A stretch of DNA of 64,000 nucleotides from Scleromatobacter sp038243995 (GTDB lineage: Bacteria > Pseudomonadota > Gammaproteobacteria > Burkholderiales > Burkholderiaceae_C). A model generated the notes under the pieces. It saw only the letters and a list, made by a program, of their open reading frames with translations. It searched no databases and was not told the DNA's origin. Positions 42,641 through 51,045 of the stretch are shown here, piece by piece (position 1 is the first letter of the stretch; every line of letters begins with the position of its first letter). Made by a program: the position numbers and the translations under genes. The stretch is from contig JBBRTV010000026.1 of the NCBI GenBank assembly GCA_038243995.1, positions 21,983-85,982 of the forward strand. The letters run 5' to 3'.

Positions 42641-44475
42641 TTCTGGGTGATGTACTCGGGGCTGGCGAGGGCCAGCAGGACGGCGGTCAGCACGCGGTTG
42701 CGCTGCGCGTTCGCGATCTGCGCCTGGTTATCGCCGGCCTTGTTGAGCCGGGGAATCGGAATCGAGTCGACCGCGGCCTGGATCGCGGCCTGCAGCGCGG
42801 CGTTCGTGTTGTCGCCGATCAGTCGGGTGCAGACGTCGGCGACGAGCATCGCCGACGTCACCGCCAGGGGCTGTGCCGCCGTGAAGTCGGGTTGCACGTC
42901 CGCCCGGGTGCCCGTGCCGGCCGGGCCCCTGGCGCCGAGGCCCCGCGCCACCACGGTCATCATGAAGTTCGGGTAGCCCGCGACGCTCGATTCGCTCGTG
43001 ATCTGCATCTCCGGCGCGACGAGGCCGTGCGCCGCGGTGGCGCCGCCGGCATTGACGTATTCGGGACGATAGAAATTGAACACGCCCGGCGAGCGCAGCG
43101 GCGACTGGGCGAGCTGGCTGCCCGGATCGTCCGTGCTGTTGATGAGGTAGAGGCCCGAGTCGCTGGTCGCCTTGTAGGCGCGCAGGAACGCGGTCAGCCG
43201 CAGCACGGGCTCGCGCAGCTTGCCGTAGCCCGGGCCGGCCGCGACGGTCGCGGAGCGGGCCTCGTTGTCGAGGAGGATCGCCTTGACGACGGCCTTCAGG
43301 TCGCCACGCCCGCCGCTGCCGTTGTCGTTGAAGACGCTCGCGACGCGCGTCACGTAGGCCGGGCTCGGATTGCTCGTCACGAGGCGCTGGATCAGTTGCT
43401 TCGAGATGAACGGACCGACGTTCGGGTGCCCCGCGATCGCGTCCAGCGCCGTGTTCAGGCTGACCAGCGGCTGCGCTGTCGTCTGCGCCGGCACGGTGGT
43501 GCCGAGGAATGTCTTGGCGCTCAGCGAGTGGTACTGCGGGTACGGCTGCATCGGCGTCCACAGGCGCAGCGGCACCTGCACGGACTGGCTGTTCGCGAAG
43601 CGCTTCGTGGAGGTGTCCGGGCCGGCCCAGCCGAAGCCGGTGAAGACACGCGACAGGCCGTCGATGTCGGCCGCCGAGTAGGTGTAGATCGGCTGGCCGT
43701 TCGCGTCCAGCCTGGGCGTGCCGTCGATCTTGAGCTGCACGAGGCCGATCGAGAACAGCTGCATCACTTCGCGCGCGAAGTTCTGGTCGGGGATGCGGCC
43801 GATGGCCGGGTTCTCGGCGCGGTTGCCCATCGAGGTCAGGAAAACGCCCATCGCCGGGTGCATCGAGACGTCGTTGAGCAGTTGGCGATAGGTGCCGAAG
43901 GCGTCGGTCGCGAGCATGTCGAGATACGACGCGGCACTCTGCGACTTGTAGCTGCCGAGCGCGATGTCCTGCATCGAGATGACGAAGATCTGCGAGAGCG
44001 CGAACGTCACGCGCTGGCGCAGCTGGTCGTCGGACCCGATGGCCTCCTGGTAGAACGACGAGTCGACGTTGTTCGGCATCGCGCCGCCCGCCAGTTGCGC
44101 GTTGTCGGAGTTCCAGCGCGCGAGGTGATGCGCGCGCACGGGCAGGGCCAGTTGTTCGTCGATCCAGGCCGCCGGGCCGACGCTCATCACGTGCGCGAGG
44201 TCGGCGTCGGTCGGGCCGAACGTCGCCTGGGTCAGCAGGCGAAATGCGTCCGCGTGCGTCGTGCCGATCGCGGCGCCCGCCTTGCCGGCCTTCTTCGTGG
44301 CCAGCGCGGTACTGCGCTCGGACTGCGCGGAGACGGTGTCGCCGCCACCACCACCACCGCCGCCGCAGGCGCTCAGCAGGAGGCCGATGGCCGCGCTCGA
44401 CAACACGGCGCGCAGGTGTCGCGCGCCCTTGGGATCCGCGCCGCGGCGCGCCCGGTTCTTCATCAGATCACTCAT
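42637..44475 (-). CDS. DUF1800 family lipoprotein
   Basis: A 612-residue protein. After a basic N-region the signal (LRAVLSSAAIGLLLSAC) ends in a lipobox, and the acylated cysteine is followed by eight glycines. The body matches DUF1800: FRLLTQATFGPTDADLAHVM near 85-104, ARVMQLFSIGLVQL-type block EVMQLFSIGLVQL, SRVFTGFGWAG, and FISKQLIQRLVTSNPSPAYV. ATG at 44475 is used; the frame runs to 44679 without a signal, and an ATG at 44463 is also possible. It is first in a two-gene operon with the DUF1501 gene. The poly-Gly tether may let the domain reach away from the membrane (inference). Confidence 0.87.
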   Translation of the reverse strand: MSDLMKNRARRGADPKGARHLRAVLSSAAIGLLLSACGGGGGGGGDTVSAQSERSTALATKKAGKAGAAIGTTHADAFRLLTQATFGPTDADLAHVMSVGPAAWIDEQLALPVRAHHLARWNSDNAQLAGGAMPNNVDSSFYQEAIGSDDQLRQRVTFALSQIFVISMQDIALGSYKSQSAASYLDMLATDAFGTYRQLLNDVSMHPAMGVFLTSMGNRAENPAIGRIPDQNFAREVMQLFSIGLVQLKIDGTPRLDANGQPIYTYSAADIDGLSRVFTGFGWAGPDTSTKRFANSQSVQVPLRLWTPMQPYPQYHSLSAKTFLGTTVPAQTTAQPLVSLNTALDAIAGHPNVGPFISKQLIQRLVTSNPSPAYVTRVASVFNDNGSGGRGDLKAVVKAILLDNEARSATVAAGPGYGKLREPVLRLTAFLRAYKATSDSGLYLINSTDDPGSQLAQSPLRSPGVFNFYRPEYVNAGGATAAHGLVAPEMQITSESSVAGYPNFMMTVVARGLGARGPAGTGTRADVQPDFTAAQPLAVTSAMLVADVCTRLIGDNTNAALQAAIQAAVDSIPIPRLNKAGDNQAQIANAQRNRVLTAVLLALASPEYITQK

Positions 44476-44715
44476 CCAGGACAACTTCCACTTTGGCGGC
44501 CACGGAGGGTCAGGGGCCGGCTGGATTACACGCAGCCGGCGTTCATCCAAGGACTTCGACCGTTTCGTGCGCGCATCCAGCAGCAACGCGTAAGGGAATC
44601 TCGACAAGTTGCTACAAGACGTTGCGTGCCCGGAAGCGGCTGCTGCGCGACAGTGGCGCGCCGTTTGCCGGTGCGGCACAAGGAACGGCTATCGTTCGTG
44701 GTCGAAGGGACGGAT

Positions 44716-45528
44716 ATGACGATGCAAGCGGTGGATGCACTGGCGCTGAGCGAGGCGGTGCGCCTGATCGAGAGGCCGAGCGTGGGGGCGCGACTCGCCA
44801 ACCTGGTCGGCTCGCCGATCGAGAAGATGATCGGCCTGCTGCCGGCGAAGGCGTCGTCGACGATCGCCACGGCCGCGCGCAAGGCGATCCACGGTGCGCT
44901 AAAGCTCTCGCTGAAGACGCTGGACGCGCACGATCCGCTCGGCGGCAAGGGGGCGCCCGCGGCTTCCAACTGGATGCACATGGCGGCGAGCGCGGCCAGC
45001 GGCGCCGTCGGCGGGGCCTTCGGTCTCGTCGCGCTGACGGTCGAACTGCCGATCTCGACGACCATCATGATGCGGTCGATCGCCGACGTCGCGCGCAGCG
45101 AGGGCGCCGACCTGAGCGACCGCCAGACCCAGCTCGAATGCGTGATGGTGCTCGCCTTCGGCGGCGAATCGACGACCGACGACGCCGCCGAGGTGGGCTA
45201 TTTCGCCGTGCGCGAGGCGATGACGCGCGTGGTGTCGAGCGCGGCGGCGCACATCGCGCGCCACGGCCTGACGAAGGAAGGTGCCCCGGCGCTGATCCGC
45301 CTGATCTCGCTGATCGCCAACCAATACGCGGTCAACGTCACCGAGAAGGCCGCCGCGCAGATGGTGCCACTGATCGGCGCGGTCGGCGGTGCGACGATCA
45401 ATACGATCTTCATCGACCACTTCCAGTCCGTCGCGCGCGGCCACTTCGCGGTGCGTCGGCTCGAGCGCAAGTACGGCGTGGCGCTGGTGCGGGAGAAGTA
45501 CCGGGAGCTGGCCGCCCGGAAGCAGTGA
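44716..45528 (+). CDS. EcsC family protein
   Basis: A 270-residue protein matching the EcsC family. An amphipathic N-terminal half leads to a Gly/Ala-rich block (WMHMAASAASGAVGGAFGLV near 83-102) with ALTVELPISTTIMMRSIADV, the family core. The C-terminal half has VNVTEKAAAQMVPLIGAVGG and NTIFIDHFQSVARGHF. EcsC-like proteins associate with membranes; their role is unknown. ATG at 44716 has GGGACGGAT upstream. It is divergent from the DUF1800-DUF1501 operon, with about 240 bases between the starts. Confidence 0.83.
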   Translation: MTMQAVDALALSEAVRLIERPSVGARLANLVGSPIEKMIGLLPAKASSTIATAARKAIHGALKLSLKTLDAHDPLGGKGAPAASNWMHMAASAASGAVGGAFGLVALTVELPISTTIMMRSIADVARSEGADLSDRQTQLECVMVLAFGGESTTDDAAEVGYFAVREAMTRVVSSAAAHIARHGLTKEGAPALIRLISLIANQYAVNVTEKAAAQMVPLIGAVGGATINTIFIDHFQSVARGHFAVRRLERKYGVALVREKYRELAARKQ

Positions 45529-45651
45529 CCGAGCCCGGCGTGTCGGATCCGGTCACTGCTTTTCGAGCCTGTTGATCGGGTTGCCCCGCGAGCGGTTGCG
45601 GGACGCCACGCGGATCGGACGCCGCCGCGGGAGTCGGTCGGCCGGAGCGGA

Positions 45652-48600
45652 TCAGGGCCCGGTCCACTGCGACGGCGCAGGCTCTCCGGAGAGTACGCGG
45701 CCGTTCTCGTCGGCGACACGATTCCTGCCTGCGCGCTTGGCCGCGTAGAGCGCCTTGTCGGCCCGTTCGATCAGCTCGAGCAGCGAGCCGGGCGCAGCGT
45801 CGGGATCGACCCTGACGATGCCGAAACTCGCCGTCACGCAGAGCCCGGGCACGGCACGGATGCCGAGGCCGCATTCGGCCTGGACGCGCGCCCGCAGGCG
45901 CTCCGCGATGGCGCGCGCGACTTCGTCCTCGGTGTCGACGAGCAGGATGCAGAACTCTTCGCCGCCGTAGCGACAGAAGATGTCGTCCGGACGCAGCGAG
46001 CGCTGGAGCACCGCCGCCGCGCCGCGGATGACGGAATCGCCGGTCGCGTGCCCGAACTGGTCGTTGAAGAACTTGAAATTGTCGATGTCCGTCATCACGC
46101 AGACCAGCGGATGACGCGCCGAGCGGGCGTTCGCGACATGCTGTTCGCCCTGCTCGAAGAAGGCGCGTCGGTTCAGGCATCCGGTCAAGTGGTCGACGCT
46201 GGCGAGGCGCTCGAGCTGCGCATTGGCCTCCATCAATTCGTGCTGCTTGGCCTGAAGCTCGATCGTGCGCTGCGCGACCTGCGCCGTCAGTTCGCGCCTG
46301 CGCAGTTCGAACGTGCGCGTGCGCAGGCAGACGATCGCGTAGATTCCCAGCCCCGCGAGGAGCACGCCGCCCAGCCGCGCCCACGCCGTCTGGTACCAGA
46401 TGGCTGGCACGTGCACCGGTATCTTCACGTCCGTGTCCGACCACATGCCGTTGCGATTCGAGCCGCGCAACTGCAGTTCGTAGTCGCCCGCCGGGAGGTT
46501 GGTGTAGGTCGCGAGGCGGCGGGTGGCGTCGGTGTCGACCCAGTCGTCGTCGTAGCCGGCGAGCCGGTACGCATACCGATTGCGCTCCGGCGCCGAGAAG
46601 TCCAGCGTGGCGAACTCGACGGAAAAGCTGTTGGTGCCGCGCGGGAGCGCGAGTCCGTCGGTTCCTCCCGGGCCGAGGTCGACGGGCTTGCCCTGCACGC
46701 GTACCTCCGTGGCGACCACCGGCGGGCGATCGTCCGGCTCGCGATACAGGGAAGGCCGCACGACCGTGATGCCGCCGGCGCCGCCGAACACGAATTCGTC
46801 GTCGCTCGTCGCCGCCGCCGAATTGATCCAGTAGCTCATGATCGCCGCGCCGTCTGCGCGCAGCACGGACCGGATCGCGAAGGTCTGCGGGTCGATGACC
46901 GCGAAGCCGCCGTCCGTGCTGACCCACAGCTTTCCGTCGGCGCCTTGCAGCAGGCGGCCGATGTTCATGGTCGGCAGGCCCTCCTCGATGCCGAAATGCC
47001 GGAAGCGCAGCCGATGGTTCCTGTCGCGACCCGTCACCAGGTCGAGTCCGGCGCCGAGCGTCCCGACCCAGGTGCGGTTCTGGCGATCGATGAAGATCGA
47101 CGAGATGAACTCGCCCGACAGCGAGGCGCTGTCCGAGGCGACGGGCAACACTTTCTCGAGGCGTCGCGTGATCGGGTCGTAGATGTTCAGGCCGTTGCGG
47201 GTGCCGATCCACAGTTTGCCGGCGGGATCCGCCAGCATGCTGACGATGCGCTTGTCGGTCAGGTCGTCCGCGGTGGCCGGCTGCTCCGGTCTTGCCTGGG
47301 CCCCTCCCGCCAGGTCGAGTTCCCACAAGCCGTCTGCGCGGGTGCCGATCCACAGGCGATCGCGATCCACCACCAATTCCTGCACTGCCGGCGGCTGCCC
47401 CGTGGGGAGCAGGATGGCGTGCAGGCTCCGGCCGGACAGGTCGGCGCTGAACAGGCCCGCGCGCGTACCGAGATAGACCTGCGTCGACGGCGCCTCCACC
47501 ATGGCGACGACGCTGGCCCCCAGCGGCAGCGCGCCCGACCGGGCCGGTTGCGAAATGGCGGCGAGCGGACGCACGCCCCGCTGCTGCGGTGCGAGCGGGT
47601 CGACGATGTCGACGCCGTTCTTGCGCAGGCCCAGCCACACCTTGCCGTCCGACGCCGCGAGCACCGACGTGACGTCGCCATCGCCGATGCCCCGTTCCCG
47701 GCTGGTGCCGCCGAAGACCGTGAGAAGCGCCTTCTGCCCGGGCTCCGTGCGGCTCAGGCCGCGCAGGCCGCCGACCCACAGCGCGCCCGAGCGGTCGAGC
47801 AGGGCCGCCAGCACGGAATCGCTGGGCAGGCTCGACGGCAGCCGCGGGTCGTTGCGCACCCGGCGTGTCTGCATCGTCCGCAGGTCGACGACGAGCATGC
47901 CGTTGACGCTGGTGCCTATCCACACCTCGCCGTCGCGCGTCGCGGTCAAGGTGTCGATGTCCTCCGTCGCCAGCGACGGCAGGGACGCGCCGGTTTCCGC
48001 GAGGGCGCGGATCTGCTCGCTTTCGGGATCCTGCACGAACGCACCGGAATGCACCGTGCCGATCCAGATCCGGCCGTCCGCCGTCGCCGTCAACGCCGAG
48101 ACCGCGGGCGACTGCGGCCCGGACGCGGGCAGCGGAATTGCCTGGAACCGGGGGCGCCCCGATCCCATCGGATCCGCGCAGTGCACCAGGCCGTGCGGGG
48201 TGCCGACCCAGAGGCCGCCCTTGGCGTCGCGCAGCAGCGCCAGGACACCGTCCGCGGGCAGGGACGAGGGGTCGGCCGGATCGTGGTGGATGTCGGCGAC
48301 CTTGCCGGTGGCGATGTCGACATGTTCGAGGCCGCGCGTGCTGCCCACCCACAGGCCGTTGGCGCCGTCGTCGATGATCGCGCTGACCGAGGCGTTGCCG
48401 AAGGGCGAGTCGCTCTTGCGGGCGATGACGAAGCGATCGGATTCGCTGTCGTAGCGCACCAGCGCGCCATTGCTCGTACCCACCCAGAGCTGGCCGAGGC
48501 GGTCGGTGTGCAGGGTCTGGATATAGTCGCTCGGGAGCGCGCCCGGCGTCTTCGCGTTGGCGCGGTAGATCCGGAAGCGGTAGCCGTCCCAGCGCGCCAG

Positions 48601-48846
48601 GCCGTCCTGCGTCCCGACCCAGACGAAGCCGTTGCCGCCCTGCGCCAGGGCCGTGACGATCGGATGCGGCAGGCCGTTCTCTATCGTCCAGTTCTTGAAT
48701 GTCGCGTCGCGCAGCTGCGACCATCGATCCGTGCTCGAAGATCGCTCCGCGACGCCCGGGTTGTGCGCGGACGCCCCGGCGCACGGCGCGATGCTCGCGA
48801 GCGTCGCGCACAGGACGGCAAGCGTCGCGCAAATGAAAATTCGCAT
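45652..48846 (-). CDS. Two-component-type propeller sensor with GGDEF output
   Basis: A 1064-residue transmembrane diguanylate cyclase. A signal sequence (MRIFICATLAVLCATLASIA) is followed by about 690 residues of repeated Reg_prop blades with recurring GxxWVGT-like motifs (FVWVGTQDGL, LWVGTSNGAL, LWVGSTRGLE, LWIGTRNGLN), forming two periplasmic propellers. A Y_Y_Y domain spans about 730-800, a membrane span about 820-845 (LGGVLLAGLGIYAIVCLRTR), then a coiled linker. The GGDEF domain has GGEEF at 961-965 and the inhibitory site RPDD correctly placed. The layout parallels hybrid two-component sensors for polysaccharide breakdown products, but with a cyclase in place of a kinase. ATG 48846 is preferred over a GTG at 48882. 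Confidence 0.88.
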   Translation of the reverse strand: MRIFICATLAVLCATLASIAPCAGASAHNPGVAERSSSTDRWSQLRDATFKNWTIENGLPHPIVTALAQGGNGFVWVGTQDGLARWDGYRFRIYRANAKTPGALPSDYIQTLHTDRLGQLWVGTSNGALVRYDSESDRFVIARKSDSPFGNASVSAIIDDGANGLWVGSTRGLEHVDIATGKVADIHHDPADPSSLPADGVLALLRDAKGGLWVGTPHGLVHCADPMGSGRPRFQAIPLPASGPQSPAVSALTATADGRIWIGTVHSGAFVQDPESEQIRALAETGASLPSLATEDIDTLTATRDGEVWIGTSVNGMLVVDLRTMQTRRVRNDPRLPSSLPSDSVLAALLDRSGALWVGGLRGLSRTEPGQKALLTVFGGTSRERGIGDGDVTSVLAASDGKVWLGLRKNGVDIVDPLAPQQRGVRPLAAISQPARSGALPLGASVVAMVEAPSTQVYLGTRAGLFSADLSGRSLHAILLPTGQPPAVQELVVDRDRLWIGTRADGLWELDLAGGAQARPEQPATADDLTDKRIVSMLADPAGKLWIGTRNGLNIYDPITRRLEKVLPVASDSASLSGEFISSIFIDRQNRTWVGTLGAGLDLVTGRDRNHRLRFRHFGIEEGLPTMNIGRLLQGADGKLWVSTDGGFAVIDPQTFAIRSVLRADGAAIMSYWINSAAATSDDEFVFGGAGGITVVRPSLYREPDDRPPVVATEVRVQGKPVDLGPGGTDGLALPRGTNSFSVEFATLDFSAPERNRYAYRLAGYDDDWVDTDATRRLATYTNLPAGDYELQLRGSNRNGMWSDTDVKIPVHVPAIWYQTAWARLGGVLLAGLGIYAIVCLRTRTFELRRRELTAQVAQRTIELQAKQHELMEANAQLERLASVDHLTGCLNRRAFFEQGEQHVANARSARHPLVCVMTDIDNFKFFNDQFGHATGDSVIRGAAAVLQRSLRPDDIFCRYGGEEFCILLVDTEDEVARAIAERLRARVQAECGLGIRAVPGLCVTASFGIVRVDPDAAPGSLLELIERADKALYAAKRAGRNRVADENGRVLSGEPAPSQWTGP

Positions 48847-49215
48847 GGCGTGGTGTTTCCGTTTCGACGAAATCGTGCGCACCGTCCGGTACCGTTCGAC
48901 CCTGCGGTCGACGTCGCCGGAACAAGGTCAACGCCATGGCGCATCGTTTCGACCCTCGATGTCTCCAGTCTATGCGGTACGCCGGCCGGCAGGGCGGGCA
49001 GGCATGAGGATGAATGCTCACGGAAGCCGTTCTCGTGCAGGCGGGTGACCCCGCCGGATACGTTGCCGGGCATCCGGCGCGGCGCAGGACCCGGCCTGCC
49101 GGGCCCGGGCTGGCCGTATATTGCGATGCCGGCGTCCGGCCCGGACGATGGATGCGCCCGTCCGGCCGCCGACCCGCGGCGCCGGCAGCGCGCCGCGCAG
49201 CATGGAACTTGCCCG
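48847..49215. other. Divergent intergenic region, no gene seen
   Basis: The 369 bases separate the leftward propeller-GGDEF gene from the rightward S41-type gene and should hold both promoters. The sequence is GC-rich, with no clear -10/-35 pair, terminator or repeat that I can support. Confidence 0.4.
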
Positions 49216-50700
49216 ATGAGCCCTTTCCCACAGTCCGTTTCCACCCGCCGCCAGGCCTGCGCGGGGGGCGTACGCAGGCTGGCCCTCTCCGCTATCCTCG
49301 CGGTCGCGGTCGCGGTCGCGGTCGCGGTCGCGGTCGCGGTCGCGGCGCGCGCGCAGGCAGCGGAGCCCGCGCGCTCGCCCTGCACGCTGCATGCGGCCGC
49401 GGGGGATGCGGGCATGCCGGCTGCGGACGGCGGCGCGATCGAGCTGACCCGTGCCAGGCCGGGGGGGGTCGCGAACTGGGACGTGCGCTGGTGGCGGCGG
49501 CATCGATTCTGGATCGCGCTCTCCGCGACGAACCGGGGCGACGCGGCGACCTTGCTGCAGGCGGACGTGCTGGTCGATCGCGACGGCGACGAGCCGCTGC
49601 TCACGGACCAGCCCGCGCCCCCCCTCGCGCTCGCGCCGCACGCGAGCGCGCGCCAGCGTCTGACACTCTACGTGCCCGATGACGCGCGGACGGTCGGCGT
49701 CCGCCTGCGCGGCGAGGCTTCCGACACGGACGTCGTGGCGACCTTGCAGGTCGAGTGCTCCGACGCCCGCTTCGACGTCGGCCAGATGAGTCCGTCCGCG
49801 ACGGCGCTGCTCGACGAGGCGCTGAAGCTGTATTTCGCGGAATTCGTCGACCCGATCCAGAGCCCGCGCGCGGCGTTCGAGACGGTGCGGTTGCAGGCGA
49901 GCGGCGCGCAGGACAGCGCCGACATCGCCTGGGCCCTGCGCGCGCTGATGCGCGCGACGCACGACGGGGAGAGTGCCGTCCACCTGCCCGGCGAATCCGT
50001 GGCGACGCCCACCGCGCTCGTGGCGCGCGCGCCGACCCTCGAGTTGCGCACGGACGGCACGGCGGTGCTGCGGCTGTTCCAGGTGGCCGCGCGTTCGCCC
50101 GCCGAGCGCCTGGCCTACGCGAGCCGCCTGCACGACATGGTGGCGGCAATGTCCGCGCGTCATCCGCGCGCGTGGATCGTCGACCTGCGCGAACATGCGG
50201 GCGGCGACATGTGGGCGTCGCTCGCGCCTCTGAGCAGGCTGCTGGACGGCCCGTCGATCGGCGCCTTCATCACCCGGGGCGGCACCGCGGGATGGATCGC
50301 CGACCGCGGTACGGTCCGTCTCGCGGGTGGCTCGCCTGTCATCGACCTGCAGGCGCCCCCCGAGGCGCCGTTCCCCGGCCCGATCGCCGTGCTGATCGGC
50401 CCCGGCACGCGCAACGAAGGCGAATCCGTCGCGATCGCCTTCCAGGGCCGTGCCCACACGCGCTTCTTCGGCGCGCCGACGCTCGGGCTGCACGAACAGT
50501 ACCTGCGCACGCACACGCTCTCCGACGGCACGATCCTGCGCATCCTCGATACCCGCGATGCCGACCGCACCGGCATCGTCTACCGCGGCGCCGTCACGCC
50601 CGACACGCCGGCTGCTTCACGCGGCGACGACGGCGCGCCGCCGCCGGAGGCGGTGGAGTGGGTGCTCGACGAGCACGTGGGGACGTCGACCCTTCGCTGA
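49216..50700 (+). CDS. S41-like protein lacking the catalytic serine
   Basis: A 494-residue exported protein. The signal peptide has an unusual hydrophobic core of seven Ala-Val pairs at residues 29-42, encoded by a tandem hexamer. Residues about 310-490 match the tail-specific protease (S41) core: WIVDLREHAGGDMW with DLREHAGG at 323-330, and IAVLIGPGTRNEGESVAIAF then GRAHTRFFGAPTLG near 411-424. In active relatives the TxSxGE segment holds the catalytic serine; here it is N400 (T-R-N-E-G-E), so protease activity is doubtful. The N-terminal 300 residues are of unknown fold. ATG 49216 is chosen because it precedes the signal. The frame is open far upstream, antisense to the propeller gene, and that part is discarded. 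Confidence 0.78.
   Translation: MSPFPQSVSTRRQACAGGVRRLALSAILAVAVAVAVAVAVAVAARAQAAEPARSPCTLHAAAGDAGMPAADGGAIELTRARPGGVANWDVRWWRRHRFWIALSATNRGDAATLLQADVLVDRDGDEPLLTDQPAPPLALAPHASARQRLTLYVPDDARTVGVRLRGEASDTDVVATLQVECSDARFDVGQMSPSATALLDEALKLYFAEFVDPIQSPRAAFETVRLQASGAQDSADIAWALRALMRATHDGESAVHLPGESVATPTALVARAPTLELRTDGTAVLRLFQVAARSPAERLAYASRLHDMVAAMSARHPRAWIVDLREHAGGDMWASLAPLSRLLDGPSIGAFITRGGTAGWIADRGTVRLAGGSPVIDLQAPPEAPFPGPIAVLIGPGTRNEGESVAIAFQGRAHTRFFGAPTLGLHEQYLRTHTLSDGTILRILDTRDADRTGIVYRGAVTPDTPAASRGDDGAPPPEAVEWVLDEHVGTSTLR
49298..49345 (+). repeat. Tandem hexanucleotide repeat, eight TCGCGG units
   Basis: Eight perfect copies of TCGCGG lie inside the signal-peptide region of the S41-like gene. 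Each unit is two codons (Ala-Val). Copy-number changes would lengthen or shorten the hydrophobic core without shifting the frame. Confidence 0.93.
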
Positions 50701-50840
50701 GACGGCGCGTGCGAGGCTGCGGGGCCGGCCCCGCGACGTCGACAAGCGATGAGGGGTCACGGGCGCGAGCGGCGGGCGGCCCCCGACTCTTCCAGGGATT
50801 GTTCGAATCCGGTGCCTGCGCTTTTGCACACCCACCTTGC

Positions 50841-50848
50841 GCCGATAT
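50841..50848 (+). promoter_or_regulatory. Possible sigma-28 -10 element before the chemoreceptor
   Basis: GCCGATAT matches seven of eight FliA -10 positions, 198 bases before the chemoreceptor ATG. Fifteen bases upstream is TTTT rather than TAAA, so the -35 is poor. The rest of the 50701-51045 gap contains no gene that I can support. Confidence 0.3.
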
Positions 50849-51045
50849 GCAAGTGCCGAATCTGAAAGTGCCAGATACTTTGATCGCGGTGGCGCTCCAG
50901 TCATGGAGCGTGCGCCACCCTTCGGCTCCGTGGCGACACGCAGCCGACAGGGTCGTTCGGTGAGCATCGCTGCAAGGATGGGTTCCCGAAGTTGCGGTTG
51001 CCAGTAGTCGCTCGCCATTTTCCGCGTCGTGCCAGGAGCCCTTCC

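Noticed and set aside
42892..44715. Long plus-strand frame leading into the EcsC gene
   Set aside because: It is antisense to the DUF1800 gene; a typical GC-rich shadow. The EcsC start at 44716 has a ribosome binding site.
46048..49215. Open frame on the plus strand, more than 1,000 codons, running into the S41-like gene
   Set aside because: It is antisense to the propeller-GGDEF gene, is Arg/Asp/Val-rich without any family signature, and the true signal peptide and start of the S41-like protein lie at 49216.
49298..49345. Tandem repeat as a possible CRISPR
   Set aside because: Units are six bases with no spacers and lie in a coding region. No CRISPR array or cas gene is seen anywhere in the window.
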